DNA from: Cellulomonas sp. B6
GTDB taxonomy: Bacteria > Actinomycetota > Actinomycetes > Actinomycetales > Cellulomonadaceae
Direction: 5' to 3'
NCBI RefSeq assembly: GCF_001462455.1
Contig: NZ_LNTD01000166.1
Location: 1 to 35,488 of the forward strand
DNA length: 35,488 bases
The position numbers and the translations under genes were made by a program. Under the pieces are notes generated by a model. The model was not told the origin of the DNA. It did not search any database and was given only the letters and a program-made list of their open reading frames with translations. Shown here in pieces: positions 1-7,658 of this stretch. How positions within the stretch are numbered: the first letter of the stretch is position 1; each line of letters begins with the position of its first letter.

Positions 1-3000
1 CACCGCACCGGTCGCGGCGGGCACGCCACCCGTGGCCGGAGCACCGGCGCGGGGCGCTCGCGCCGTCGGCACGGCCGGCACCGCACCGGTGCGCGGCGGG
101 GTCACGACGTCCGCCGCGGGGCCGACGGTCGGCGCGCCACCGGGCTGCGCCGCCGAGTGCGGCACGGCCGAGGGCCGCACGCCGGAGGGTTCCGCGGCCA
201 CGGGGACGGCCGCGGTCGCCGGGCGCGGCGCCTGCGGCAGGGGCGCGGGACGGTCGTCGTCCTCGACGGGCACGGGCACCGCACGCACGGGCACCGACAC
301 GGGGGCGGCGAGCTCGGGTCGCCGCGCGAGCAGCGCCGCGTGGACGGCTCGCCGGACGCGGTCGACCTCCGCCTGCGGGTCCAGGAAGGCCGCGGCCGAC
401 CACACGCGCACGACCGACCAGCCGAGCCGCTCGAGCCGGTCGGCGACCAGGCGGTCGCGCACCCGCACGCTGGGCTCGCTGACGTACCCGTCGTCGTCCG
501 TGAGGACGGCGACGAGCATCTCGTCGGGCAGCTCGGGGTGCCCCACGACCAGCGGGATGCGGGCGCCGCCCGGCACGCCGTGGTCGACGTCGACGACCAG
601 CCCGTGCTGCCACAGGCGCTCGGCCAGGTCCAGGACGAGCCGGTCGGGGTCGGGGCCGCCCGTGGGTCGCTCCGACGCGTCCGTGCCCGGCTCCTGCGCA
701 CCGCGCTCGGCGGCGAAGCGCAGCACGTCGGCGAGCAGCTGCGGGCCGGGGCCGCGCAGCCGCTCCGGGTCCAGGTCCTCACCGGTGAAGCACGCGACGA
801 CCGTGAGCCGGTGACGCGTCGAGCCGAGCGCGTCGAGCAGGAGCGCGTCGCCGCCCGGGCGGCTCACGGGCCCGAACGTGTGCAGCACGCGGCGGTGCGG
901 CGTGCGTCCCAGGCCGACGGACAGGATCACGGCGTCGCGCTGCAGGCCCGCGACGTTCGCGATGTCGACGACGAGGAACGGGTCGGCGCGGCCCGCGTCG
1001 AAGAACGCCCCGAGCGCGGGGTTCCCGCGCACCTCGGACATGACGACCTCGCGCACGGCGTCGGCGTGCCGCGCCGTCAGCGTGACGACCGCGAGCGACT
1101 CGTCGGGGTGCTGCAGCACGTGCTCGACGACCAGCTCCAGGACGCGCTCGACCTCGGCACGCGTCGAGTCGACCATGCTCGTCGCGGGGTCGGGCATGCC
1201 CGTGCCGTCGACTATCTCGAGCGCGACGAGCGGTGCCGAGGCGGGCAGCGGCGTCGGCACGAGCACGCCCTCGTAGCCGTGCTCGGCGAGGAAGCGCGTG
1301 AGGTACGGGTCGCGGCGCGACGCGTCGGCGTGCAGCGCGACCGCGGGCAGCACGTCGGCGAGCTCGCGGACCGCGCTGCCGGACGCGCACCGCGCGTCCC
1401 CCACCACGACGACCTGACGCCCGCGGGCGATCGCGGGCAGCGCCGCCTCGACGGGCAGGTGCGCGGCGGCGTCGACGACCACGAGGTCGACCGTGCGCGA
1501 CGCGGGCAGCACCTGGGCGACGAGCATCGGCCCGGCGACGAGCACGGGCCGCAGCCGCCGCGCGAGGTCGGGGTACCGCGCGACGGTGTCCCGCAGCGAT
1601 GTCATGCGCTCGTCGACGAGCTCGGCGAACAGGCCCTCGGCCTGGTCGCGGTACGTGCGGACGGCCGACGCGACCCGGCCCAGCGCCGCCGCGAGCACGG
1701 GCGCCGCCCGGCTGACGACGTGCCGGCGGTCGAGCTCGGCGTACCGCGCGGACAGCGCGCCCAGCGCGGCGCCGTCGTAGCCCGCGAGGGCGGGGTCGGC
1801 ACCGAGCACCTGCTCGAACACGGTGCTCCACCACGCGAGGTCGAGCTCGGCGGCCGCGAGCGGCGGCGCGACGCGGCGGGCCGTGAGGTCGTCGACGAGG
1901 TCGCCGAGGCCCGCGGCGCGCAGGCCGTGCAGCAGCTGGGTGCGCTCGGGGAGCGTCTCGAGCGCGGACGCGCCCTCGCGCAGCCGCACGAGCCGGTCGC
2001 GCAGCTCGTCGAACGAGGTGGTCGTGAGGCGGCCGCCGCCCGGGGTCGTGGACAGGACCTCGGCGAGCCCCTCGACGTCCTGCCGGACCGCGAGGTGCTC
2101 GGCCTCGACGACCTCGAGACCCTCGGGCAGCCGCGGCCAGCCGCCGGCCGGGCAGTGGGCCTGCCACACCTCGCGGCGGGCCTGCACCTCGATGAGCGCG
2201 CCGTGCAGGTCGGCGACGGGGCGGCCCGGGCGCAGCATGTCCTTGGCCTGCTTGCGCAGCCGGCGACGGACCCAGAAGCCCATCGGCACGTCGTGCTCGG
2301 CGCGCCACTCCTTGGTGGCGGTCGCGGCGACGAGGTCGGCGGCGGTGCGCTCGAAGACGAGCGGCTGGAAGACGTCGAGCGAGTGCCGCACGCCGTCGAG
2401 CATGCGCAGCTGCTCGGCCCACTGGTCGAGCGTCGTGGCACGCGTCAGCCCGGTCTCGGCGGCGACCTGCGCGACACGCTCGACGAGCTGCGGCAGCGTC
2501 ACGTCGAGCAGCCGGTCGAGGCGGTGCCGCACGACCTGGGCGTCGGCCGCGGTCCGCAGGTCGGCGTCGAACCACGGGGTGTCCTGCGGGCGCAGCCGGT
2601 AGGCGCCGAGCTCGCCGGCGCGCACGAGGTCCTGCGCGAGGCGCGAGCGGCGCTCGGCGTCCAGCGGGCGCGCGACGTCGGTGGACAGCCGCACGGTCGT
2701 CGCCGGCGCGGGGCGCGTCGAGGTCAGTCGCGCGAGCTCCTGCAGCGCGTCGTAGGCGGACACGCCCCACGGCTCGCGGGGGGCGTGCAGCGCGTCGACG
2801 TAGCCGCGCAGCCGCTCGCGCTGCTCGACCAGCGGCACCCGCACGGCCTGCACGGCGTCGACGTCGACGACGGGCGGCTCGAGCGTCATCGCGCCCAGCA
2901 GCCGGCGGGCCGCGGTCGTGCGCCACGCGGCGTGCGGCTCGACGTCGAGCACGAGCTCCCCGACGCCGAGACGCTGCAGCCGCTCGACGAGCGACACCGC

Positions 3001-4170
3001 GGCGCGCCGGTGGCCGGGGACGTACAGCACGGTGCGCCCCTCGGCGGCGGCGTCGGCGACGATCGCCGCGAGCGTGCCGGTGACGTCGGAGCCGGTGGGC
3101 GCGTCCACGAACACGTGGTGGCCCGTCGCGACGACGTCGAGCACGTGCTGCTGCGCGGGGTCCAGGTCGCCGATGCCGCGCTCGAGCGCGGGGTCCCGGT
3201 CGCCGGGCACGGGTGCGGGCAGGCGGACGTCGAGGGCGGCCCGGGCGTCCTCCAGCCCGGCCAGCGCCCGCACGACGTCGTGCCGGTCGAGCGTGCCCGC
3301 GAGCTGGTCGAGGTCGTCGACGATGATCTGGCCGGGGTGCACGAACGTGCCGACGACGACGCGCTCGACGAGCGTGAAGTCCTCGAGGACGGCCTCGCCC
3401 AGCGACGACAGCCGCTGCAGCGCGCCCCGCGGGTCGAACCCGGCGCCCGTGAACGTGCCGCGCGCGACCGCGCCCGGGTCGAGGAGCGCGCCGTGCCCGC
3501 GCAGCGCACGCGCCAGCACGGGGTTGACCTCGATCGACGGCTCGAGCTCGATCTCGTGGTCGCCCTCGCCCGAGCCGCGCGCGCGCAGCACGACGGGCCG
3601 CAGCAGCACCGGTGCGCGCACGGTGCGCACGGGGACGTCAGGGCCGTCGTCGCCCGGGCCGCGGCCGGTGGGCGTGCGCGGGTGGCGGGTCACGTGCGCG
3701 AGCGCACCGACGTCGTCGGACGCGAGGTCGGCGGTGGATCGGTCGGTCCACGTCGCGACGCCGATCGCGAGCGACGTGGAGGCGATGCCGTACCGCTGCG
3801 TGTACGCGGCCGCGCGTGCGGCGACGGCGCGCGCGCGGCGACGCGCGGCGGACTGCGCACCTGGCTCGCGCACGAGGTTCGACAGGCGCGTGGGTCGGCC
3901 GGCGAAGAGCTGCGCCATGCCGGACGGGTGCGCGGCCGAGAGGTCGAGGGCGGCGTCGCCGAGCTGGTCGACGTCGGCGAGCGTCGACGCCCCGGCCGCC
4001 TCGACGAGCGCGGCCCGCCACGTCGCGACCGCCCCCTCGAGGACCTCGGCGGGCGACGGCGGTTCGACGAGGGCCACGGGGGGTCCGTCCGCGGCTCCGG
4101 GCGCCGCGGGCACGGCGGCGTCGGGCTCGGGCCGGTCGCCCGGGCCGGGTGTGCGTGCGGGAACGGTCAC
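1..4170 (-). CDS. Large SF1 helicase-like protein with C-terminal endonuclease-like domain (partial, stop beyond left edge)
   Basis: An open frame of 1390 codons runs from a GTG at 4170 to base 1 without a stop, so the C-terminus is missing. The N-terminal region (about residues 85-230) has the SNLVREP and YGIASTSLAIGVATW blocks typical of large actinobacterial DUF4011-like helicases. A P-loop position near residue 353 reads APTGSDVTGT, without the Walker A lysine. The motif II position near residue 898 reads VVVDAAAH, without DE. Motif III-like VVVVGDARC follows, then LQRDAVILSVG and a motif VI-like STRHRLTVV. Residues about 1220-1290 (SVRVRDRLVADRLERLGW, VVRVWSAAAFLDP) match the REase_MTES_1575 style of endonuclease domain, followed by a Pro/Ala-rich tail. 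The role is probably nucleic-acid related. The ATPase motifs look degenerate, so helicase activity is doubtful. No clear Shine-Dalgarno precedes the GTG. Longer opposite-strand frames here are shadows. Confidence 0.85.
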   Translation of the reverse strand, partial: MTVPARTPGPGDRPEPDAAVPAAPGAADGPPVALVEPPSPAEVLEGAVATWRAALVEAAGASTLADVDQLGDAALDLSAAHPSGMAQLFAGRPTRLSNLVREPGAQSAARRRARAVAARAAAYTQRYGIASTSLAIGVATWTDRSTADLASDDVGALAHVTRHPRTPTGRGPGDDGPDVPVRTVRAPVLLRPVVLRARGSGEGDHEIELEPSIEVNPVLARALRGHGALLDPGAVARGTFTGAGFDPRGALQRLSSLGEAVLEDFTLVERVVVGTFVHPGQIIVDDLDQLAGTLDRHDVVRALAGLEDARAALDVRLPAPVPGDRDPALERGIGDLDPAQQHVLDVVATGHHVFVDAPTGSDVTGTLAAIVADAAAEGRTVLYVPGHRRAAVSLVERLQRLGVGELVLDVEPHAAWRTTAARRLLGAMTLEPPVVDVDAVQAVRVPLVEQRERLRGYVDALHAPREPWGVSAYDALQELARLTSTRPAPATTVRLSTDVARPLDAERRSRLAQDLVRAGELGAYRLRPQDTPWFDADLRTAADAQVVRHRLDRLLDVTLPQLVERVAQVAAETGLTRATTLDQWAEQLRMLDGVRHSLDVFQPLVFERTAADLVAATATKEWRAEHDVPMGFWVRRRLRKQAKDMLRPGRPVADLHGALIEVQARREVWQAHCPAGGWPRLPEGLEVVEAEHLAVRQDVEGLAEVLSTTPGGGRLTTTSFDELRDRLVRLREGASALETLPERTQLLHGLRAAGLGDLVDDLTARRVAPPLAAAELDLAWWSTVFEQVLGADPALAGYDGAALGALSARYAELDRRHVVSRAAPVLAAALGRVASAVRTYRDQAEGLFAELVDERMTSLRDTVARYPDLARRLRPVLVAGPMLVAQVLPASRTVDLVVVDAAAHLPVEAALPAIARGRQVVVVGDARCASGSAVRELADVLPAVALHADASRRDPYLTRFLAEHGYEGVLVPTPLPASAPLVALEIVDGTGMPDPATSMVDSTRAEVERVLELVVEHVLQHPDESLAVVTLTARHADAVREVVMSEVRGNPALGAFFDAGRADPFLVVDIANVAGLQRDAVILSVGLGRTPHRRVLHTFGPVSRPGGDALLLDALGSTRHRLTVVACFTGEDLDPERLRGPGPQLLADVLRFAAERGAQEPGTDASERPTGGPDPDRLVLDLAERLWQHGLVVDVDHGVPGGARIPLVVGHPELPDEMLVAVLTDDDGYVSEPSVRVRDRLVADRLERLGWSVVRVWSAAAFLDPQAEVDRVRRAVHAALLARRPELAAPVSVPVRAVPVPVEDDDRPAPLPQAPRPATAAVPVAAEPSGVRPSAVPHSAAQPGGAPTVGPAADVVTPPRTGAVPAVPTARAPRAGAPATGGVPAATGAV

Positions 4171-4398
4171 CCTGGCACGGTAACCGCGTGGTGCGCGGAT
4201 CCCGGGGCGGCCACGCCGTACCCGCCCGGGTTGCGGCGTCCGGGTCGCCGCGCGTCGCCGCGCGCGGGTGCGGAGCGGGCGCGGTGCGGAGCGGGCGCGG
4301 TGCGGGTCCGAGGCGGCGTCGCCCGGCGGTACGCCGCGGCACGGGGGGCGCGTCCGATCGGACGCCGCAGATCGATGCCGTCGGAGAGCCCGGGAACG

Positions 4399-4434
4399 AC
4401 CGACGGGACGGGCCGTGTGGCCCGTCCCGTCGGT
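4399..4434. terminator. Perfect 16-bp inverted repeat, terminator-like
   Basis: The arms ACCGACGGGACGGGCC and GGCCCGTCCCGTCGGT are exact complements around a four-base GTGT loop. This is the strongest hairpin in the left third of the window. It lies between two divergent genes, where a terminator is not expected unless a small transcript ends there. Confidence 0.6.
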
Positions 4435-4486
4435 GCGAAGCTGAAACGGTGCGCACCGCGCAGGGGGCAGGCGATGCGCACCGTCA
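4399..4486 (-). ncRNA. Candidate small RNA with two stem-loops
   Basis: On the minus strand, a -35/-10 pair (TTGACC, 17-base spacer, CAAACT) would start a transcript near 4486. That RNA would begin at once with a hairpin of 9-bp arms (4484-4476 pairing with 4454-4446), then an 11-base linker, then a perfect 16-bp hairpin with a GTGT loop (4434-4399) that could end it. The product would be about 88 nt. No known RNA family is recognised. It could instead be part of a longer leader of the helicase-like gene 230 bp downstream. No U-tract follows the second hairpin. Confidence 0.3.
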
Positions 4487-4492
4487 GGAATG

Positions 4493-4521
4493 AGTTTGGG
4501 CCATCGCAGCGTGTCGGTCAA
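4493..4521 (-). promoter_or_regulatory. Possible sigma-70-type promoter reading leftward
   Basis: On the minus strand TTGACC (4521-4516) is followed after 17 bases by CAAACT (4498-4493). The -35 matches consensus at five of six positions; the -10 matches at only three. It is placed so that transcription would start just before the two hairpins. Confidence 0.35.
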
Positions 4522-4553
4522 ACGTCCAGGCACGCCCATCACGGTGAAAATCC

Positions 4554-4571
4554 GATGACTCTGGAGTCATC
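4554..4571. promoter_or_regulatory. 18-bp palindromic operator candidate
   Basis: GATGACTC and GAGTCATC are perfect 8-bp arms around a central TG. It lies about 100 bp before the inferred MFS promoter and about 33 bp upstream of the leftward promoter. Length and symmetry fit a site for a dimeric regulator; no family can be named. Confidence 0.45.
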
Positions 4572-4574
4572 CAT

Positions 4575-4593
4575 GACACGCGCTCGGCGTGTC
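4575..4593. promoter_or_regulatory. 19-bp inverted repeat next to the palindrome
   Basis: GACACGC and GCGTGTC form 7-bp arms around a five-base centre, only three bases after the 18-bp palindrome. It may be a second operator or a hairpin. Confidence 0.35.
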
Positions 4594-4674
4594 GCGCCGG
4601 AAACCGCTTCCGCCACGCCCCGCGGGCCCACGGGTGGCGCGACGCCCGGCGTCCTCGCGACCGCGCACGACGCC

Positions 4675-4680
4675 TAGGCT
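4675..4680 (+). promoter_or_regulatory. -10 box for the MFS gene
   Basis: TAGGCT fits the actinobacterial TAnnnT -10 pattern and lies 28 bases before the ATG at 4709, giving a short 5' leader that contains the GGAGG ribosome binding site at 4699-4703. No good -35 is visible. Confidence 0.45.
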
Positions 4681-4708
4681 GGCTCGGGACGAGGAGACGG
4701 AGGACGGG

Positions 4709-6010
4709 ATGCGCGGGCGCCGCAGCCCCACCGCGGTGTGGGCGGTCGCCGCACTGGCGTACCTCGTGGCGGTCGTCCACCGCACGGCCCTGGGCGTCGC
4801 GGGCGTGGACGCGATCGACCGCTTCGGGCTCAGCGCGACCGGCCTGGCCATGTTCTCGGTGCTGCAGCTCGGCGTGTACGCCGCGCTGCAGATCCCGGCG
4901 GGGCGTGCGCTCGACAGGTTCGGCGCGCGCACGCTCGTCACGGTGGGCTCCGCGGTCATGGCGGTCGGCCAGGGGCTGCTCGCCGTGGCCGCCGACGTAC
5001 CCCTCGCGCTCACCGCCCGCGCGCTCATCGGCGCCGGCGACGCCGCGATCTTCATCAGCGCGTGCCGCCTCATCGCCGAGTGGTTCCCGGCACGCCGCGT
5101 GCCCGTCATGGTCCAGGTCACGGGCCTCGTCGGGCAGTCCGGGCAGATCGTGTCGGCCGTGGCCGTCGCGTGGGTGCTGCACGCGCAGGGCTGGGGGCCG
5201 ACCTTCGGCGCCCTCGCCGGCGTCGGGGCGCTCGTGACCGTCGTCGCCGCGACCGGCCTCGCGGCACGCCCCCGCCCCGAGCCGTCACCGCTGGAGACCG
5301 CCACCCGCGAGCGCTTCGTGCATGCGGTGCGCGCCGCCGCCCTGCCGGCGGGCACCCGCCTGGGGTTCTGGTCGCACTTCCTCACGCCGTTCTCGTTCAA
5401 CGTCGTCGCGATGCTGTGGGGCGTGCCCTTCTTCGTCACCGCGCAGGGGCGCACGCCCGCCGAGGCCAGCCTGCTGCTGACGACGATGACGGCGTCCGCG
5501 ATGGTCGCGGGCCCCCTGGTCGGCCAGTGGACCGCGCGCCACCCGCTGCGGCGCTCGTGGGTCGTGCTCGCGTCGGCGGGTGCGACGTTCGCCGTGTGGG
5601 CGTGGCTGCTGCTGCCCGCCACGCCGCGCCCCCTGGCCCAGCTCGTGGTGTTCGCCGTGGTCATCGGCGCCGGCGGGCCGGTGTCCCTCGTGGGCATCGA
5701 CTTCGCGCGGACCTTCACCACGGGCGACCGCCTGGGCACCGCGACCGGGTTCGTCAACACCGGAGGCTTCGTCTCGACCATCACGGGCGTCCTGGCCGTG
5801 GGCGTCGTGCTGGAGCTCGTCTCCCCCGCGGGCGCGACGACCTACCCGCTCGACGCGTGGCGCCTGGCCTTCGCCGTCCTGGTGCTGCCGTGGGCCGTCG
5901 GGGTCGTCGGGGTGCTGCACCACCGCCGCCGGGCGCGCGCCGACCTGAGCGCCGCCGGGACCCCCGTGCCGCCGCTGCGGGACGTGCTGCGCCGGCGACG
6001 CGCGTCGTGA
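4709..6010 (+). CDS. MFS transporter
   Basis: This 433-residue integral membrane protein belongs to the major facilitator superfamily (MFS_1-like). It has about twelve hydrophobic segments. The loop after helix 2 contains the MFS motif A signature GRALDRFGART (about residues 65-75), and the two halves are separated by a basic cytoplasmic loop near residues 185-220. The substrate is not evident; related proteins move small organic solutes or drugs with protons. The ATG at 4709 is chosen because GGAGG sits five bases upstream (4699-4703); an in-frame extension back to 4589 would add a low-complexity basic stretch and lacks this site. The next transporter gene follows after 102 bp on the same strand. 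Confidence 0.85.
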   Translation: MRGRRSPTAVWAVAALAYLVAVVHRTALGVAGVDAIDRFGLSATGLAMFSVLQLGVYAALQIPAGRALDRFGARTLVTVGSAVMAVGQGLLAVAADVPLALTARALIGAGDAAIFISACRLIAEWFPARRVPVMVQVTGLVGQSGQIVSAVAVAWVLHAQGWGPTFGALAGVGALVTVVAATGLAARPRPEPSPLETATRERFVHAVRAAALPAGTRLGFWSHFLTPFSFNVVAMLWGVPFFVTAQGRTPAEASLLLTTMTASAMVAGPLVGQWTARHPLRRSWVVLASAGATFAVWAWLLLPATPRPLAQLVVFAVVIGAGGPVSLVGIDFARTFTTGDRLGTATGFVNTGGFVSTITGVLAVGVVLELVSPAGATTYPLDAWRLAFAVLVLPWAVGVVGVLHHRRRARADLSAAGTPVPPLRDVLRRRRAS

Positions 6011-6112
6011 CGCGCACCGGACGCCGGGGGTGCACGCTGTGCACGTGACCGAGACCTGCGCGCCGCCCCCGCACCACCGCCCGCGCGGCTCTCACGAGGC
6101 GGCGACCCGCCG

Positions 6113-7255
6113 GTGAAGACGCTCGTCATCGGCGCCGTGCTGCTCGGCGCCGGCCTGCTCGCGCTGGCCACCGGGGTCCTGCCCGGCGACGCCGCGCTCG
6201 CGCTCGTCGAGCGCGTGTGGCCCGTGCTCACGTTCGTCGTGGCCGTGACGGTGGTCACCGAGCTCGCGGCCGAGGCGGGGCTGTTCCGCGCCGTCGGGGC
6301 GGGGGTCGCGCGCCGCGCGCGGGGGCGCACGCTCGTGCTCTGGGGCGGCGTCGTGGTGCTCGCCGTGGTGTGCACGGTCTTCCTGTCGCTCGACACGACG
6401 GCCGTGCTGCTCACGCCCGTCGTGCTCGCGGTCGCCGTGCACGCCGGGCTCGACGCACGGCCGTTCGCCCTGGTCACCGTGTGGCTCGCGAACGCGGCGT
6501 CGATGCTGCTGCCCGTCTCCAACCTCACGAACCTGCTGGCCGAGCACCACGTCGGCGGCATCCGGGAGTTCGTCGCGCTCACGTGGGCGCCCGCGCTCGC
6601 GTGCGTCGTGGTGCCGGTGGCCGTCGTCGCGCTGGTGCACCGGCGGGAGCTGCGCGGCCGCTACACGGTGGAGACCGAGGAGCCGGTCGCCGAAGACCCG
6701 GTGCTGCTGCGCTGGAGCGCCGGGGTCGTCGCGGCGCTGCTCGTGGGGCTCGTGAGCGGGGCGCCCGTGTGGATCCCGGCCACGGCCGCGGCCGTCGTGC
6801 TGCTCGCGGTGACCGCGTGGCGCCGCCCGCGCGTGCTGGGCGTCGGGCTCGTCCCGTGGCCGCTGATCGTCTTCGCCTCGGGCCTGTTCCTCGCCGCCGA
6901 GGCGCTGCAGGAGGCCGGGCTGCGCACGCTGCTGCAGCAGGACCTCGCCGGCGGCGGCCCCTGGACCGTCGCCGCGGCGGGCGCCGTCGGGGCGAACCTC
7001 GTCAACAACCTGCCCGCCTACCTGGTGCTCGAGCCGGTGGCGGCGCACGACCCGCGGCTGCTGGTCGCGCTGCTCGTCGGCGTCAACGCCGGACCGCTGG
7101 TGACGCCGTGGGCGTCGCTGGCCACGCTGCTGTGGCACCGCGCGCTCGTGCGCGCGGGGGTCGACGTGTCGTGGCGCCGCTACGTCCTGCTCGGGCTCGT
7201 CGTCGCACCGCTGACGGTGGCCGCGGGCGTGGGGACGCTCGTCCTGACGAGCTGA
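6113..7255 (+). CDS. ArsB/CitMHS-type membrane transporter (SLC13/arsenical pump superfamily)
   Basis: This 380-residue, roughly ten-segment membrane protein has the two matching halves of the ion transporter superfamily: LLPVSNLTNLLAE near residue 135 and NLVNNLPAYLVLE near residue 300, the Asn-rich re-entrant signatures also seen in ArsB and NhaD. It probably exports an anion such as arsenite or exchanges ions. No arsR, arsC or arsA is adjacent, so arsenite is only one option. It starts at GTG 6113 with GAGGCGG about ten bases upstream. The 102-bp gap from the MFS gene has two GTGCAC palindromes three bases apart (near 6031-6046). The gene ends at a large hairpin that also faces the convergent mini-gene. 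Confidence 0.75.
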   Translation: MKTLVIGAVLLGAGLLALATGVLPGDAALALVERVWPVLTFVVAVTVVTELAAEAGLFRAVGAGVARRARGRTLVLWGGVVVLAVVCTVFLSLDTTAVLLTPVVLAVAVHAGLDARPFALVTVWLANAASMLLPVSNLTNLLAEHHVGGIREFVALTWAPALACVVVPVAVVALVHRRELRGRYTVETEEPVAEDPVLLRWSAGVVAALLVGLVSGAPVWIPATAAAVVLLAVTAWRRPRVLGVGLVPWPLIVFASGLFLAAEALQEAGLRTLLQQDLAGGGPWTVAAAGAVGANLVNNLPAYLVLEPVAAHDPRLLVALLVGVNAGPLVTPWASLATLLWHRALVRAGVDVSWRRYVLLGLVVAPLTVAAGVGTLVLTS

Positions 7256-7268
7256 ACGCGCCGTCACC

Positions 7269-7335
7269 GACGCCCGCCCCTGCGCCGACGCCCCGGGACC
7301 GGCGTGGTCGTCCCGGTGCGGCGGCGCAGGGCGTC
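7269..7335. terminator. Compound hairpin between convergent genes
   Basis: CCTGCGCCG (7279-7287) pairs with CGGCGCAGG (7322-7330), and inside it CCGGGAC (7293-7299) pairs with GTCCCGG (7310-7316). GACGC (7269-7273) can extend the base with GCGTC (7331-7335). It probably terminates the transporter transcript and the 39-residue peptide transcript from the other side. Confidence 0.6.
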
Positions 7336-7356
7336 GTCAGCGTGGGAGCGCGTCCG

Positions 7357-7476
7357 TCACATCACCTTGCAGCAGGGCGAGGAGAGCGACGTGGTCGCAC
7401 CCGACGCCACGGTGGCACCGGCGACGCCGGAGAACGCGGCGAGGGCGACGACGAGCGCGAGGGAGAGCTTCTTCAT
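7357..7476 (-). CDS. 39-residue secreted mini-protein with terminal CC motif (candidate signalling propeptide)
   Basis: A complete ATG-to-TGA frame encodes a 39-residue peptide: MKK, a hydrophobic core (residues 4-21, LSLALVVALAAFSGVAGA), then a short polar tail ending SSPCCKVM. An AxA-type cleavage site after Ala21 would release 18 residues; later cuts would release 12-13. The start is well supported: AAAGGGG lies seven bases upstream of the ATG. The gene lies 182 bp downstream of, and on the same strand as, an XRE-TPR regulator, from which it is separated by a terminator-like hairpin, so it should have its own promoter. This layout resembles receptor-propeptide pairs of the RRNPP type. The vicinal Cys pair could instead bind metal or arsenite, given the neighbouring ArsB-like gene. 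I recognise no family. That it is a real gene is fairly sure; its function is not. Confidence 0.65.
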   Translation of the reverse strand: MKKLSLALVVALAAFSGVAGATVASGATTSLSSPCCKVM

Positions 7477-7574
7477 GGTGGGACCCCTTTGAACGGTGCA
7501 CCGGACTTTCCGGCACCCCGGCATGGTCCCCACGTCCGTGTCGTGACCGCAATGACTAACGACAGACCGGGGTA

Positions 7575-7608
7575 GACACTCCCGGGTCGGCCGTCACCCG
7601 GGCGTGTC
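7575..7608 (-). terminator. Terminator hairpin after the XRE-TPR regulator
   Basis: GACAC, one mismatch, CCCGGGT (7575-7587) pair with ACCCGGG, one mismatch, GTGTC (7596-7608), a 13-position stem with an eight-base loop. It starts about 50 bases past the regulator stop and separates it from the peptide gene. Confidence 0.6.
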
Positions 7609-7658
7609 GGGCGCACGGCCTCCGGCGCCTGACGTCGCCCGGACGGACGCGCGGCCGC

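Larger units (their letters stand above)
4171..4708. other. 538-bp divergent intergenic region rich in inverted repeats
   Basis: This gap lies between the divergent starts of the helicase-like gene and the MFS gene. It holds a perfect 16-bp-arm hairpin (4399-4434), a 9-bp-arm hairpin (4446-4484), a possible leftward promoter (4493-4521), an 18-bp palindrome (4554-4571), a 7-bp-arm inverted repeat (4575-4593) and a -10 box for the MFS gene (4675-4680). Bases 4485-4575 are visibly less GC-rich than the flanks. Bases 4171-4398 show nothing I can name; open frames there look like random high-GC frames. Confidence 0.6.

Noticed and set aside
779-2926. 715-codon minus-strand frame
   Set aside because: It is an Arg/Ala/Pro-rich shadow in another frame of the same gene.
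4167-4481. 104-codon minus-strand frame upstream of the helicase-like gene
   Set aside because: It starts inside the hairpin region, is Arg/Pro/Ala-rich, has no ribosome binding site and ends inside the start region of the next gene. It looks like a chance frame.
157-4677. 1506-codon open frame on the plus strand
   Set aside because: It is an antisense shadow of the leftward helicase-like gene. Its product is a monotonous Arg/Gly/Val/His-rich sequence with no motif, while the minus frame shows conserved helicase and endonuclease blocks.
6031-6046. Two GTGCAC palindromes three bases apart before the ArsB-like gene
   Set aside because: They are short and GC-typical, not placed relative to a visible promoter; not enough to call an operator.
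7304-7492. 62-codon plus-strand frame
   Set aside because: It is the antisense of the 39-residue secreted peptide gene and lacks a ribosome binding site.
7480-7530. GGGACC and GGTCCC half-sites upstream of the peptide gene that resemble the palindrome at the regulator start
   Set aside because: Six-base matches of this composition are expected roughly once per kilobase per strand here, and the 39-bp separation is not typical. I did not count it as evidence of a shared operator.
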